From Chenopodium formosanum (Eukaryota > Streptophyta > Magnoliopsida > Caryophyllales > Amaranthaceae), in NCBI GenBank assembly GCA_024500155.1, contig CM044877.1:64002001-64066000 (forward strand): DNA of 64,000 bases, read 5' to 3'. The notes under the pieces were generated by a model. The model saw only the letters and a program-made list of their open reading frames with translations, searched no databases and was not told where the DNA came from. A program made the translations under genes and the position numbers. This document shows positions 49,321-61,502 of the stretch, piece by piece (within the stretch, counting starts at the first letter, position 1; each line of letters begins with the position of its first letter).

Positions 49321-50675
49321 TTAATATATCTATTTTATATAGTATTTTACCCCCATCCATTTGTCGTAATTGGTAGTGTTTTTGTCTCATTTGAGCCACT
49401 TTTGTTACTAATTGTTGGTTTTTAATGTTTAAGTAGTTTTGGTTGAGTTTTACAGGGAATTGCACATTGGGGCATTTTCTCGGGATTTTATGAAGCTACT
49501 ACGAGCATTGGAGGAGCACGACCGATATACCGAGGCAATTGGACCAAGTAGTCAAGCCCCAAGGAGGAAACTCGGATTGGGCTGAATGATCGGGGCCCAA
49601 TCAAGAAAACCAACTTGCCCAAAGTGGCCTTGCCTGGCCAGGATGGCTTCGCCCGAAGGCACGCCCAGCCAGGAGGGGCGGAAGAAGCAAGACGCCCGAT
49701 CTCGCGCCCGACTGGGCTCGAGAGAAGACTTGATGGAGAAAAGGCGCGCCCGACCGGGCGCGTGTCATAGGAAGTTAATTAAGTCGATTTTAGTTTGTTT
49801 AAGTTTAGGATTTTGGATTTTAATATAAATACGATTTTGTTAAGTAATTTTAGGAGCTCTTCTCTTAGACTTTCTCTCTCTACTTAGTTTTATTTTCTCT
49901 CTTGTTTTCTCTCTCTACAACTTTACTCTTTGTTCTTGGTTCAACTCATTATTTCCGTTAACTTTGGTAACAATTTCTTCTCTATTAATTTCAGTATTTT
50001 TATTTCTTTAATTCATCATGACTTGTTTTATTGCTTTGATTGGTTTAGATTTAATTATGTGTGAGTAGTTTTATTTCTAGGGTTTGTGGGGATCCATAAA
50101 TAATATGAAGGGGTAATTTATTATTGTTGATTGTCAATGCTTAAATAATTTCCTATTGATTGATTTAATGCTATGCAACTAGACTTGCGCAGGTATTTTA
50201 TGTTTGAGTTTAGAAATGTTGATTTGAGATTCGAGAGATGAGAATTTATGTTTAGGCTTAGTTTCAATACGCGGACTAATTTATAAATGGTTAAGTCGAG
50301 ATTTGAGAGATGGGATTTAATACCGTTAAATTAACTATGTGATTGTAATACGTAGCAAAAGCCATTTATGATCTTATTAATTGATGCATCAATGATTGAT
50401 TATTATGTTTTACCTAGAATATTATTTATTGGTGAACCTATGCCCTAGGTCTTTTATTCATTGATTTCCCCTTACTTTTATTTCTCCCTACTTTTATTCA
50501 TCGTAGTATAGTTTCTTTATATAACAACAAATTGGTTACTTAATAATTTAGATTACTCTGAAATTATTAGGAATAAATTGACTTGTTTCCCTTTGGTTCG
50601 ACCCTTCTTCCCTATCTACATAGTTAGTGGACTTAGGAATTATTTTTGATAAGGTGATACGACTTTAGCCTGTCA
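49321..50675 (+). repeat. LTR of element E (about 1,355 bp)
   Basis: Starts near TTAATATATC (TG expected, first bases changed) and ends AGCCTGTCA. TATA box AATATAAATACG at about 49820-49832; a GC-rich block with CGCGCCCGACCGGGCGCG (49615-49770) lies just upstream. No other copy in the window, so the left end is approximate. Confidence 0.65.
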
Positions 50676-50770
50676 CAGCCCACGTTCGGGCACAATCGAA
50701 CCAGCTACAGCCCACGTTTGGGGGATAAGTGAACCATCTACACCCCATGTTTGAGGAAAATCGAACCATC
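50675..50770. repeat. Three tandem units of about 32-33 bp
   Basis: Units at 50675-50706, 50707-50739 and 50740-50770 share ACAGCCCACGTTTG and ATCGAACCA. The array begins at the last base of LTR E. Confidence 0.8.
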
Positions 50771-51257
50771 ATCATTTTAAAAACATTAGTGATCATCTCC
50801 CAAAGCGAAGACAATTCACGGCGCAAGGTTCTCGATACACAGAGACTTGCAATCTCATCATCAGACAAGCTTTTCCTTATGCATGAAAAATTGTCGGTCG
50901 TGGCACCTGTCAAGGCAAAGAAGTCAACGATTATATTATCTATCAACATTCCCCAAGCATGGAAAATCTTTATCCGGTGGATTTCTTCAGGCATAGAAAA
51001 CTGCCAAATTTATTTTCCACCGATACACTGGTGTTAGATACTATTGAACATATTCATCACCGATACACTGGTGTTAGATACACGTTCTATCTCTTCACTC
51101 TTTTATCTGTGGAACTAACGCTTTTCTCCAGGTATTGGCATATACATAGTGATTTAGGATCGTAGAATATCTTAAATCATTCTCCATCCCTATTTACTAC
51201 TTTGACTATCGTTTTCAAAACTGACGTTTCTACAAACTTAGTCAAAGTTGTGGCTTT
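50771..51257 (+). other. 3' interior of a family D element with polypurine tract
   Basis: 51100-51257 matches family B 37840-37997 (same polypurine context before the LTR). No gene. The rest of the element's interior and its 5' LTR are absent. Confidence 0.7.
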
Positions 51258-53172
51258 TGTAGACACCTAAAAATGTCTCCCCAAACCCAAACCTGATGAT
51301 GAACAACATTTCACCGCAAACATTGGTCAGGTAAAGTATTTAATCTTGGAGTGCTAAAATTCATATTCAATCCCAACACATCGCATAAACCAACCAAATT
51401 TCTATCCTCTTTTAAACCATAACTTACTTTCCACTTTTCGTATCCACATTGCAAAACCGAGAGAAACTTATTTTCTGGCCCTATAATTTTGATCCAAATA
51501 TTATTTGGTTTGATAAGCATTTCAATAAGCTTTCCAACGGTATATCATAAGCCTAACTCTTATTTGAAACGAAGTAGATATGAGCAAAACACTAAACTCT
51601 GCTCAAAATCAATACCCTTTCACTCAAACACCTATATCTTAAAATCTAAAAATTATTTTGACCTGATTCCAATTGGATTGGAAATTAGACTTGATACGAT
51701 TTGCAAAGATATATTATATGCCTTCTTCCATGTTAAAGATCAAAAGTTATCATAGCATTTAAAACGCATAAAAACTGGAATTATAGCACAACACCTAAAA
51801 TGACGCGTCGCGGTGTATGCCAACGTGTCACGGTGCATTGTACTGTGTCACGCTGCTTTCACGTGTCTTTTTCGCGTTTTTTCTCACGTGCTAAATGAAT
51901 TTGGACGCATTTTTGGACAAACTATACACCGCGACAAGGTATACTGTACCTTGCCACGGTAGACAAAACCGTGTCACGGCGCCCAATACCGTGTCACGAT
52001 ACACACACTGTGTCATGGTGACCAATTACGGTTTTTCCGCTAATCTTATCTTTGTAGGGTTCCGTGCATCTCTCTATTTATTTCCACTGTAAATACCCTC
52101 CTCATTTCTATAGTCGGGGGGCATCAAATCATTCTCTCTTCCTCTCTCATACAATAAACCATTTTCTCTTCCTCTCTTATACTTCAAAACCTTCTCTCTT
52201 TTCTCTCTCTTTCTTAAAAATTAATTTCCAGCCTCTTATTTTTCCACCATACATCCATTAAGCACCCCAAGGAGTCCACAATTGACTCGAGGTTTCGTCC
52301 TTAAACCAAGGCGCGAAAGGTATAATTAACTGAGGGTTTGGACCAAATAAACTCTACATTAATTTAATTTAATTTCCATTTGATTTATATTTTTATTGAA
52401 ATTACTAACAATTTATTCATGATATAGAAATTCAAGAAAACACGAAAAGTGAATAATTACTCACTTAATTACTCTTATTTTTATTCTTGTTGTTAGTATC
52501 ATGATTAGGTTTAGTATGATTTGATTTGACTAATGTATTATTGTTAAATTTCTTCCAATATTAATGTTGATTTTATTATATTTTTATGATCACCATAGTG
52601 CATGTTAAAAAGGTATATGTAATTGAAAAATCACGACTAATGACATAATTTGGACGACTGGTTTAGGTTCCTTTTTAATCATGACGTAAATTGAAGCGAT
52701 CACATTATTTTAGAATTATATGTTGCATTAATATTCAAACAATTTAGCATAATAATAGTTTGGAGCAAATTGAATCTTTGTTTGTACGCCTATGAGATCG
52801 CAGGAATCACTTTTCACTATAAGAATCAAGTTGTGGCCAATATAGGCAAATGTGACTCCATGAATGACTTTGTACCATCATCCTCGATCCTCCTTTCATG
52901 GTTCCGAACCATATGGAGTTAGTAATCTAATGGATTATGAATGGGGTGTAACCTTCATGGGCCAATCGTTGTTGCCTATCATTGTCCCTTAATCGTGGTT
53001 ATCTTTAATGATCCATGAACGGTTTACAAGTTCTTTAAAAACTTGTAGGCGGCTCCGTACCTACTTTTCTTTTCCCTAACTGTTGTCCTTAATCGTATAT
53101 ATTAATACTCACTTTCTAAGAGTGCCAGATTCACACATGCATAACATAGGCGCACTTCAATCGATGACTACA
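51258..53172 (+). repeat. Family D 3' LTR 'D2' (1,915 bp)
   Basis: TGTAGACACCTAAAAATG ... CGATGACTACA, alignable with D1 through most of its length but clearly diverged, with a shorter palindrome region (51800-52030). TATA-like CTGTAAATACC at about 52088-52098. Confidence 0.82.
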
Positions 53173-53995
53173 CCCACTTACTTAAAATTCCTTTACTACC
53201 CTTAATGATCCATTTCCTATTAAAACTAACATTTTGACTTTCCTTTAAATTCCATTCACTTTCAATAATAAAATAAAGTAATTTCTAAAATTATTAATTA
53301 AATATATAAATTGAACCATTAATAAAACTCTTTAAATTAATAAAACCTCATAAATAATTAATTTCTACTTATTTAAATAAATTAAGAAATTCTTATTTAA
53401 ATTAAAATACATATAAAAATATGGGGTATTACAACCCGACTTAAACCCAAGAACGACCCTAACTCGTTTTCAATCCGAGTTAAACCTGACCTATTATTCA
53501 CCCGACTCGAATGTAACTTGATCTTAACTTGACCCAAACCCGATAAGATGTATGACCCGCATGACCAGGCTCAAGCATGACCTAACCTGAACCTAACCCG
53601 CATAGGTTACGACATTTACTCGAATTGACCCAATACGAGTTGATTCGACCCACACTTACCCAACCCAAACCCAATCCGTTGACCCGAATTGATAGCTTTA
53701 GGTGGCTGGGGGATTGGGTCGGGCAACTGTCTTTTTATTGTTTTGTTAATTTTTAGTTTATTATTGTTTAATAAATTTGATTAGTTGTTACATACAAAAA
53801 TATTGTCATGTTTGGAAAACTTAACAAAAGTAATGCTATTTTGGGGAATTCGTAAAAAACAATTGTTACTATTGAAAATGTGCAATTCTTTATGGCTACC
53901 AGTGTGAAATTTCCTATTACTAATACTTGATCTTAATTGTACCATTTAAGTTTTCCTTGGTATTGGTTTTTAAAGAATCGTATCTACTCTATGGA

Positions 53996-54038
<43 letters not shown>

Positions 54039-54457
54039 ATTCGATAGAATTCCAAATTATATTCAAACTAATTTTATTAATTCTAATTAAAGGAATTGCA
54101 TTAATGTTATAAACTCTCAATTTTCTTTTAAATGCAAAACTTTGTTTTTTCACCATTCATATACATCACTTTGTCTAGCTTTGATGATTTATAGTTCAGA
54201 ACAAATATAGTCATGCATGTAGGATCTTTTTAAATTCATTTTGAATTTTATTATAATTTTTACATATTAGGGATGAAACATATTAATGACTGAAATAATG
54301 CATCAACATGTTTTTAATGAGTAGTATTGTATTTAAAAGAAGACAGAAGAAGCGTGTTTCAATTCCTTGCCACAAAAAAAAAAAAAAAAAAAAAAAAAGA
54401 TCTACCACAACCTTTTTCAAAGTCATCTTTATATTTATCACCATTTCTTTCCATATG
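53173..54457. other. AT-rich intergenic DNA with a hAT-like remnant and poly-A tracts
   Basis: No gene. 53428-53702 is full of ACCCGA/GACCC words and ends TTGACCCGAATTGATAGCTTTA, like the subterminal part of plant hAT elements, but no matching left terminus was found. A runs of 37 (53998-54034) and 25 (54374-54398) could be old retroposon tails; no bodies recognised. Confidence 0.5.
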
Positions 54458-54466
54458 TATTATGTG

Positions 54467-55918
54467 ATAATTTTTTTTTTTTTTGAAAAAAGGTATAAAT
54501 TCTTTTTATAAATCATCAAAACAGTAAGTCATACACAGAAGGGAAAGGAGCCCCAAGAGACCAAAATAACGATAATAAAACATAAACAAAAAAGTACAAA
54601 CTGTATACAACTGCAAGCTATCAACTGCTAAACAAGTCCATGAACCACTGTTGCTTTCTTCTGCTAGTCTTAGATGGCATAGCATAAGAGATTCTATGAA
54701 AAAGCTCAGACCAAAGACCCTGAATCACCTTCTCTGATTGCATAAGACACCTATCCCAGATTACTTATTTCCTCTATCTCCAGGTGACAAATAATAGCCC
54801 AGCATAACAGCTGTAAACAACCTGCTTCTGAAATCTTCCTTTAATGATTCTTATTTTGTTGTTGCACTCTTCAATATTCCGAGGCTCCATCTTAATTCTT
54901 AGCTTCCTTTGTAGGATATAAGAGCACTTCCTACTGTAATCACAATCAAAGTATAAATATTCTATGGTCTCTTCACCATGCATTCTCGCAGAGAGGGCAA
55001 GAGGAATAAGAGAGCATCCCAATCTTGACTAGGCGAGACCTAACTCTAATCCTTCTCCACATAATCATCCAACACACAAATTTATGCTTAGGGATGTTAA
55101 GTTTATTCCAAACCCAATTACCTCACTCAACCTTATCATGTTGAGTGCTCAGGAAATTATACCCAATTGCAATTGTGTACCCTTTTGAATTGTCATTCCA
55201 AACATTCCCAGAGTAACTTGCTTTCATTTTAACCTCAACCCACCAAAGCTTCTTCTAGTTCCAGCTAGTGTTTTGAGCACACTATAACATCTTCCAAGTT
55301 CTACCTTTCAAATACATCTCATTGACCTATCTAAGCTAGCGATTGCCTTTTTTTGGGGAAATATTCCATATCTGTTTTCCAATAGCTGTAATATTCCAAG
55401 TGTAACAGTTCTACACCCCTAAACCACCTTGGTTCTTGCATCTGCAAACAATGTCCCAAGCTATTTGGGGAGCTTTGGTATACACAACTCTCCCTTCCAA
55501 AAGATAATTCCTACAGATAGCATACACACCATCTAGCACCACTTTTGGAATAATAAAGATATTAGCTTAATAATTGTGAAGAGACATAAGCACAAAATTC
55601 ACAAGTTGTGTTCTTCCTGCATAGGAAAGAGTTTTGCAACCCCAACTTCTAATCCTTGTAGTAATCTTATCAGTTAAGCATTGACATTCATCTCTAGACA
55701 GTTTCTTGGAGCTATATTCACTCCAAGATACTTGAAAGGGAGCATGCCTTCACAAAAGCCAGAATTTTAAAGCAATCTGTCTTTCTCCTCCTTCTCAATA
55801 TTACAACAGTTTATATTAGACTTGCCTTCATTAGCCACCAAACCAGAAGCAGCTGTAAAAGTAGCCAGAGTCCTTAACATATGCTGCACTAACTTGAAAT
55901 CATCTTTGCTAAACAAAT
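54467..55918 (-). mobile_element. 5'-truncated L1-type LINE (about 1,452 bp)
   Basis: Minus-strand non-LTR retrotransposon. Matching 9-bp flanks TATTATGTG (54458-54466 and 55919-55927) fit a target-site duplication, and the T-run at 54471-54484 is its poly-A tail. Going 5' to 3' on the minus strand: the end of the RT domain (FKLVQHMLRT near 55890, then LPFKYLGVNIAP), a region like YAGRTQLVNFVLMSL, IAWDIVCRCKNQGGLGV, and the zinc-binding RT-associated domain (NIPKHKFVCWMIMWRRIR, CPLCENA) near 55000-55110. Several stops and frameshifts. Truncation at the 5' end is usual for LINEs. Dead copy. Confidence 0.88.
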
Positions 55919-55927
55919 TATTATGTG

Positions 55928-56332
55928 GTCATTACATAATTAATTTATATCACTTATTTTTCTTTCTCATTGATTTTCTTCCTTGAATTAAAATATTACC
56001 TTTCTTGCTTTACTTTTTTAACCTATTTAAGATGTCAATCAACAATCATACTCCCTTTTTCCCAGAGTATAATTCACATCTTATGAATCATTCATATTCA
56101 ACGGAAAAATAAGATTGTGAAGGTTAGTTGAATAAGAATGAATAAATTAAAAAGTGGGGGTTAGGTTGATTTAAATTAATAGAAAAAATAAAGGTCTAAT
56201 AAGGGAGTTTTGATGATTGAAGGTGAAAGAAAAAAATGATAATAATGTTGGATTTTTTTAATGGTGGATTTTTTTTATTGAACGTGATTTTTTAATGGTG
56301 GAATTTTTAATAATGATAAAATTGTTAGGGTT
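55928..56332. other. AT-rich intergenic DNA
   Basis: I see no gene or defined repeat here. Confidence 0.5.
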
Positions 56333-57548
56333 TGATAAGTCCAACTTACCGCGAAAACAACCCCGACCCAAAGAACCACTCGCAATTAATAAAACCATAA
56401 AGCATAACAAATAAACATAAAAGGATAAAATCGGAATTTACCTTTGACACGTGCTTCGCCCCACCAAATGGGCTCTTACTTGAAAGCTTTAGCTCCGAAA
56501 ATACCGAGCCTCCAACGGTATCCACCCACAAATGATGAACACCGACTTTTTAGGTCCGCTACCTTGGAGTTAGAAAGGTCCGACCAAAACCCAAGTGTTA
56601 ATGAAGTTTAAGAGTTTTTGCCAAAAATGCAATGCTCTTTCTAACTCCCACTCAAACACTTTTCTCCAAAACCCAACATGGGTATTTATAGGGAAAAGTG
56701 GGAATGAGAATTTCAATCCCATCAATGTGGGATCATGAAATTTCACAATTTAATTTAAAGCTAAAATAAATTAAATAGGCAAGCAATTAATAAATCAACA
56801 AGTGTCCTTGTTGTATGTAAAGAGAAGTGAGGACCACTTGGAGAGGAGGGGACCATACTTGCTTCCCACTCCTTCCTCTCCTTGTGCCACTTGTCCTTAC
56901 ACAAACACACTCTCTTCACATGCTTCCCCTATGACTCACCCTAGCACTCGGCTCAACCTAGCCCCGCACACGCACATATGTGCGGGCTAGCTGCTGCCTT
57001 CTTGGCCCAGCACGCCCACGCACATATGTGCGGGCTGCTGCTGTCGATAGGCGCTAGTAGCGAGCCACGCACATGTGCGGGCTGCTAGTAGTAGCGCGCG
57101 CCAGCAAGCCACAAAATGCTTGCGGGCTGCTAGCCGTAGCTTGCTAGCAAGCCTCGCACATGGTGCGGGCTGCTAGCTTGCCTAATCCCCTAGCACTCGG
57201 TATTCCGATGCTAGGGGTATTTTAGTCATTGTTGATTTATTACTAATTTTTCCGTCTCGTCTTTTATTATTTTTGACTCGACTTCCGACGCTTGGTTACG
57301 ACGCTCTAAGCTCGAATTTCTGATGTCTAAATATTTAATACTCGGGCGACGAATTAATATCTTCCAATTTAATTCGTTAAGTCGGTTCGTATATTTGCTT
57401 GGGTGTGACCCGAAAGGTTCAGTCAAGATTAAGCTGTAATATTAATTATACATTAATATTACTAATTGGAAGCGGCCTCCACCCAGCATTCCGATCACTT
57501 GACCTTACTGAATATATTAGATTTCTAATAATTCTGAACCCGCTATCA
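56333..57548 (-). repeat. Probable LTR 'H' (about 1.2 kb)
   Basis: The plus strand runs TGATAAGTCCAACTTACC ... CCGCTATCA, inverted TGATA/TATCA ends. TATA box on the minus strand (CCCTATAAATACC, 56681-56693). CGCACATATGTGCG palindromes upstream (56971-56984, 57019-57032 and variants to about 57165). No target duplication found, so ends are provisional; truncated copy or other repeat class possible. Confidence 0.5.
56965..57180. repeat. CGCACATATGTGCG palindrome and GGGCTGCTAG repeats
   Basis: Two exact CGCACATATGTGCG palindromes, one CGCACATGTGCG (57068-57079), a decayed fourth near 57153, each followed by GGGCT(A/G)(C)... words. Upstream of the TATA box of LTR H on its own strand. Confidence 0.8.
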
Positions 57549-57593
57549 GAATAATACACTTGTTCGAAGGACACCATTTCTTTCAAAAATAAG

Positions 57594-58268
57594 GACAAAT
57601 TGTCGAGAATTATTGAATTTCCCACCTAATAGGTCATTTTGTTAGCAACTACTCGCTTAAAATTTTCATCAAAAAAATTACCCCCTAAATTTAAAAAGTT
57701 TGAAGGACACTACCCATTTTGGGTTTTCGGCTGCAAAATCCGGTTAGTGGGGTCCATTTTTTAATATTTCCTTCCAAAACTTAAGAACGAAATGAAAAAT
57801 TAGGCATTTAAAAAGAAAAAAAAAGTATATTTGTAACCCTATATTATCAAATTACAATGAAAAACAACCAATTTCCTCAATGTCGCAATACCCCAATTTT
57901 TATTTCAAAATGAACCCTGATTTTATAATCATTAAACTTTTGAATCAACATTACATATCTTTTAGTTCTATCATCATCAATTAATTTCCCCTTTTATAAT
58001 TGACAAAATTTTGAATTTTTATGTTTTTAGGTTAAGTCGTTGCAAAGTGGACGAGGTTGGTTGTTATAGACGAAGGTTAGGCTTAAGTTTTGCAGGGAAA
58101 AATAAAAGTGTTCCCTACTAGCTAGATTTCATTGCGCGAAAACCAAAATGGGTTAGTGATAGTCAAACTTTTTAAATTTAGGGGAATTTTTTTGATAAAA
58201 TTTTAAGCGAGTAGTTGTTGACAAAATGACCTATTAGATGGGTAGTTTCTGACAATTTTTTTTCCTAA
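57594..58268. mobile_element. Fold-back element with ~150-bp inverted arms (Mutator-type MITE?)
   Basis: 57594-57740 is inverted against about 58125-58268: CTAATAGGTCATTTTGT, AACTACTCGCTTAAAATTTT, CCTAAATTTAAAAAGTTTGA and ACCCATTTTGG occur in both arms. Candidate 9-bp flanks AAAAATAAG at 57585-57593 and 58274-58282. No ORF. The right end is uncertain by a few bases. Confidence 0.75.
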
Positions 58269-58282
58269 AAATAAAAAATAAG

Positions 58283-59570
58283 CTATTGGAAAATTAAGAT
58301 ACATAGATACAATTTTTCTTTTTTTTTTTTTTTGTTTTTTGACAAAATAAAAAAGACATTTTTATTTAGAGAAAATAGTGGTACATAGGAAAAATATATA
58401 TATATATTTTCTTACACCTAGAAAAAAAATATAACCTCAACCTACTCATTCTTAATAGTTAAGGTTGTAAAATTTTTAAAACAGTTTTTTTTTCTTAATC
58501 TTTTTCATAAATGTTTCGAGAGGTTACATGTATTGACTGCCTTTGTTAGTGTTGCTCTCTAATTTAACTAGTAACGCCATTTTGGCTATTTATATGTATA
58601 TAAATATATTTAGTCGCCGTTACATAATTAATTGCCTTCTTTCATGATGCAACATGATTTACCTCCATCTATTTATTGATTTCTTACCATTCTTATATAA
58701 CATCTTCATACTTTTAAATGTGATTAAACATCAATCACATTGAAAAAAACAAATTAGCCATTATGTCCTTCTCTACATAATTTTGGGGGTTAATATACTC
58801 TACTCTTTTTATCCATCTACACGTTGAAATTACAATCAATTCTCGGAGTTGTGATAATAACGAGCGTGATAACCAATACCATTAAATTGATGATGATTCA
58901 AGAATCAAGTCTGATCTAGTAGCCACTTTCCAGATAAGTTATTTATTGTTTTGTTTTTGATAGAATTCTTATTCTAAAAGTAAATTGAATTTTGCTCCCA
59001 GATTGGTTTGTATTCGTTCTCATTGTGAAATAAAATTAAAATGATTCAATCTTTCAAGTAACTAATTAACTATAACTATCATAAAAAACTTCTATAAAAG
59101 TTTAGTATCTTCAAAATATATTTATTAGTCGAAATTAATTTTTTTTTTCTTAGGCCCATTAATTAATTAATTGTGAAATTTACATACAATTAAAGCTTGA
59201 ATTTTTTCATCATACACTCTAGAATTTTTGTATTTGCATCTATACCTATGAGTTTTTATAAAAATATGTAAATACCCTTAATGACTACAGGAGGAATGAA
59301 ATTTGATTAATTATACCTTTAAACCACTCGATCCCATTCTCCATCCTGAAACAACCTCTCCCTTCCCCCAACCCTAAAATCACCCTAGATCTCCTCCGTC
59401 CATCCACCCTTAATAAAATATTTGGTTTTGGGGGATGGGAATTGGGATAAGGGGTTAGTTTCAAAGGGTAGAGGAAGGGATATAAGGTAGTTTCGTGGCA
59501 TAATTAACTTTACTAACTTATTGTTCTAACGACCAATAGTCATGAAGAATATTAAGTGCATTTTTGAAAA
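58283..59570. other. AT-rich intergenic DNA
   Basis: No gene found. Poly-T at 58317-58334 and a short TA run near 58397-58410. Confidence 0.5.
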
Positions 59571-59578
59571 AACCCGAG

Positions 59579-60233
59579 TAGGGGTGCCCATTCAGTTTTT
59601 GGTTTGGATTTAAGTCAAATCCAATCCGATCCAAATATAATTCAGTGTATAATTTTTCAATCCAATTTGATCCGAATAACTCTCTTAATCCAATCTGAAA
59701 TAAAATTCGGTAAGGATTTGATTCGAAAATCCGCATTAAAATACGTAAATTTTAGGCATCTAATAGACTAATACAATGATATAAAAATAAAAAACAATTA
59801 TAAAAATAATATTTTGTCCAATCCTTAATATATATTAATACAAATCTGGAAAATATTCATGACTAACATAAATTATTTAACATCCAGTCAAAATAAATTG
59901 TTCAAAATAACTAGTACAACTACAAGGCAACACCATTAGTCCATTACAATAATAGTTAACAATGTAACCCAATGCACAATTACAACTACAAGGTTGGAGG
60001 TTAAGAGAGCAGGAAACAACAACTTTTAACCGCAACTTTGAGCAACAACTACAAAAGTCCATAGTCATACATGTTAAATTTTACAATTTGGTTTTCAGTT
60101 TAGTTTGGATCCAATTAGGGTCAATCTAATCCAATCTAAAATTCTTAATTTACAAAAAATCTCAATCTGATCCGAATTGATTATTCGGTTTCGATTGGAT
60201 TGGATTTTGGGTTTAATTATATGGGCACCCCTA
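59579..60233. mobile_element. hAT-type non-autonomous element (655 bp)
   Basis: Ends TAGGGGTGCCCAT and ATGGGCACCCCTA are perfect inverted repeats. Flanks AACCCGAG (59571-59578) and AAATCGAG (60234-60241) match at 6 of 8, fitting an older 8-bp duplication. Subterminal regions repeat AATCC(A/G)ATC(C/T)GATCC-type words. No transposase; short ORFs inside are chance. Confidence 0.85.
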
Positions 60234-60241
60234 AAATCGAG

Positions 60242-61502
60242 GGTATACTGTGAATTTAAAAGTGCAAGGGTGGTATAGCGAATAAATTGAAAACTTGGCG
60301 TTATATGGTGAAAAAAATCGTTTAATAAGCTTTCCTTCATTCCACATATATTACACCATGTTGACTATTACACTACTTAAAAATTTATTATGATTTACTT
60401 TTAGTGAAATTATAGTCTTGTGAAATCTTGCTGACTTATCCCGATTAATACTTTCTAGATATCAAATTTTAATAATTTTTACGTAATGAGAATTAAACAT
60501 ATCAAAGGTTAAAGTTTCACATTAGGAACTATAAAAATCTCTATGGTTCAATATCTCTTAAAACTAGGAAGTATAATAGTTATACTACACTAACCATTTG
60601 AATTTCTTCCTTTAAAAATACATATTATTAGAATTGTTCATCTTTATCCAAAATAACATATAATCCAATTAAAATATAATCCCTCTTAAAGTAAAAAAAA
60701 TCTTATTAACAACATGTAATAGAAGACACTTTCAAATATAACGACCACTTACTCACCTCTTATTTTGTAAACTTTTTAAAAATTGGAAAACCTTATTAAA
60801 GTTAACTCATATAAATAACTCTAACACCTCTAATATTTTTGTTAACTTTAACTTGGTGAATGCAAAATGTTATGTAGTTAATAATCAAATGATGTTCTTA
60901 TTCTATGTTATTTTAGCTTTTATTATTTTTAATCTCATAATAATCTATTAGACTAACACCAATATCTAGAATACGTAAAATAAAATCAATTTTTATTTAA
61001 ATTATTTGTTTTCCTTGTATACAAGAAGTCGAATTTCAAAAAAAATTTATAACTTTTCTTGTATTACTTTGTTTGTTAAATATGAGACATAAAAGGGGAC
61101 ATCATCACTATAATAAATGGTTAATGAGGAAAATGTAAAATAATTTAAAATATTTGACTGTTCAAAACTTATTGAAACACCTTGGGCTTATTAGGTGGGA
61201 AATATATCATTATTAGACCAATAATAACTATGGAATAAGCTAAAGTGGATTCTATGTGGGAAATATATTATTTTTAATACCTATGAAATCTGCTAAAGTA
61301 GATCTATTGAGATTTCTTCCCATATTTAAATTTTTCTTCCCATTTTAATAAATAAATATTAACGGTTAGATCAACATCTTTTTTATAAAAAAATCAACGG
61401 TCGGATCATCCATTGTTCTCCTTTAAAAGCGATTTTAGATCTAGCTTTGTTATTTCACAATAAAATTATAACATACACAATAACAAAAAATAAGAGAGGA
61501 AA
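60242..61502. other. Upstream region of the MADS-box gene
   Basis: AT-rich, no ORF. An imperfect ~60-bp direct duplication at about 61195-61310 (GTGGGAAATATAT, GCTAAAGT(G/A)GAT). Two copies of AACGGT(T/C)(A/G)GATCA at 61361-61373 and 61396-61408, 35 bp apart; AACGG is the core of plant MYB-bound cell-cycle elements, which is suggestive only. Possible TATA sequences: TTTTATAAAA (61381-61390) and AAATTATAAC (61461-61472); the sequence does not decide between them. Confidence 0.5.

Noticed and set aside
56802..56990. ORF of 62 codons
   Set aside because: Falls in the U3-like region of probable LTR H and runs into its palindromes.
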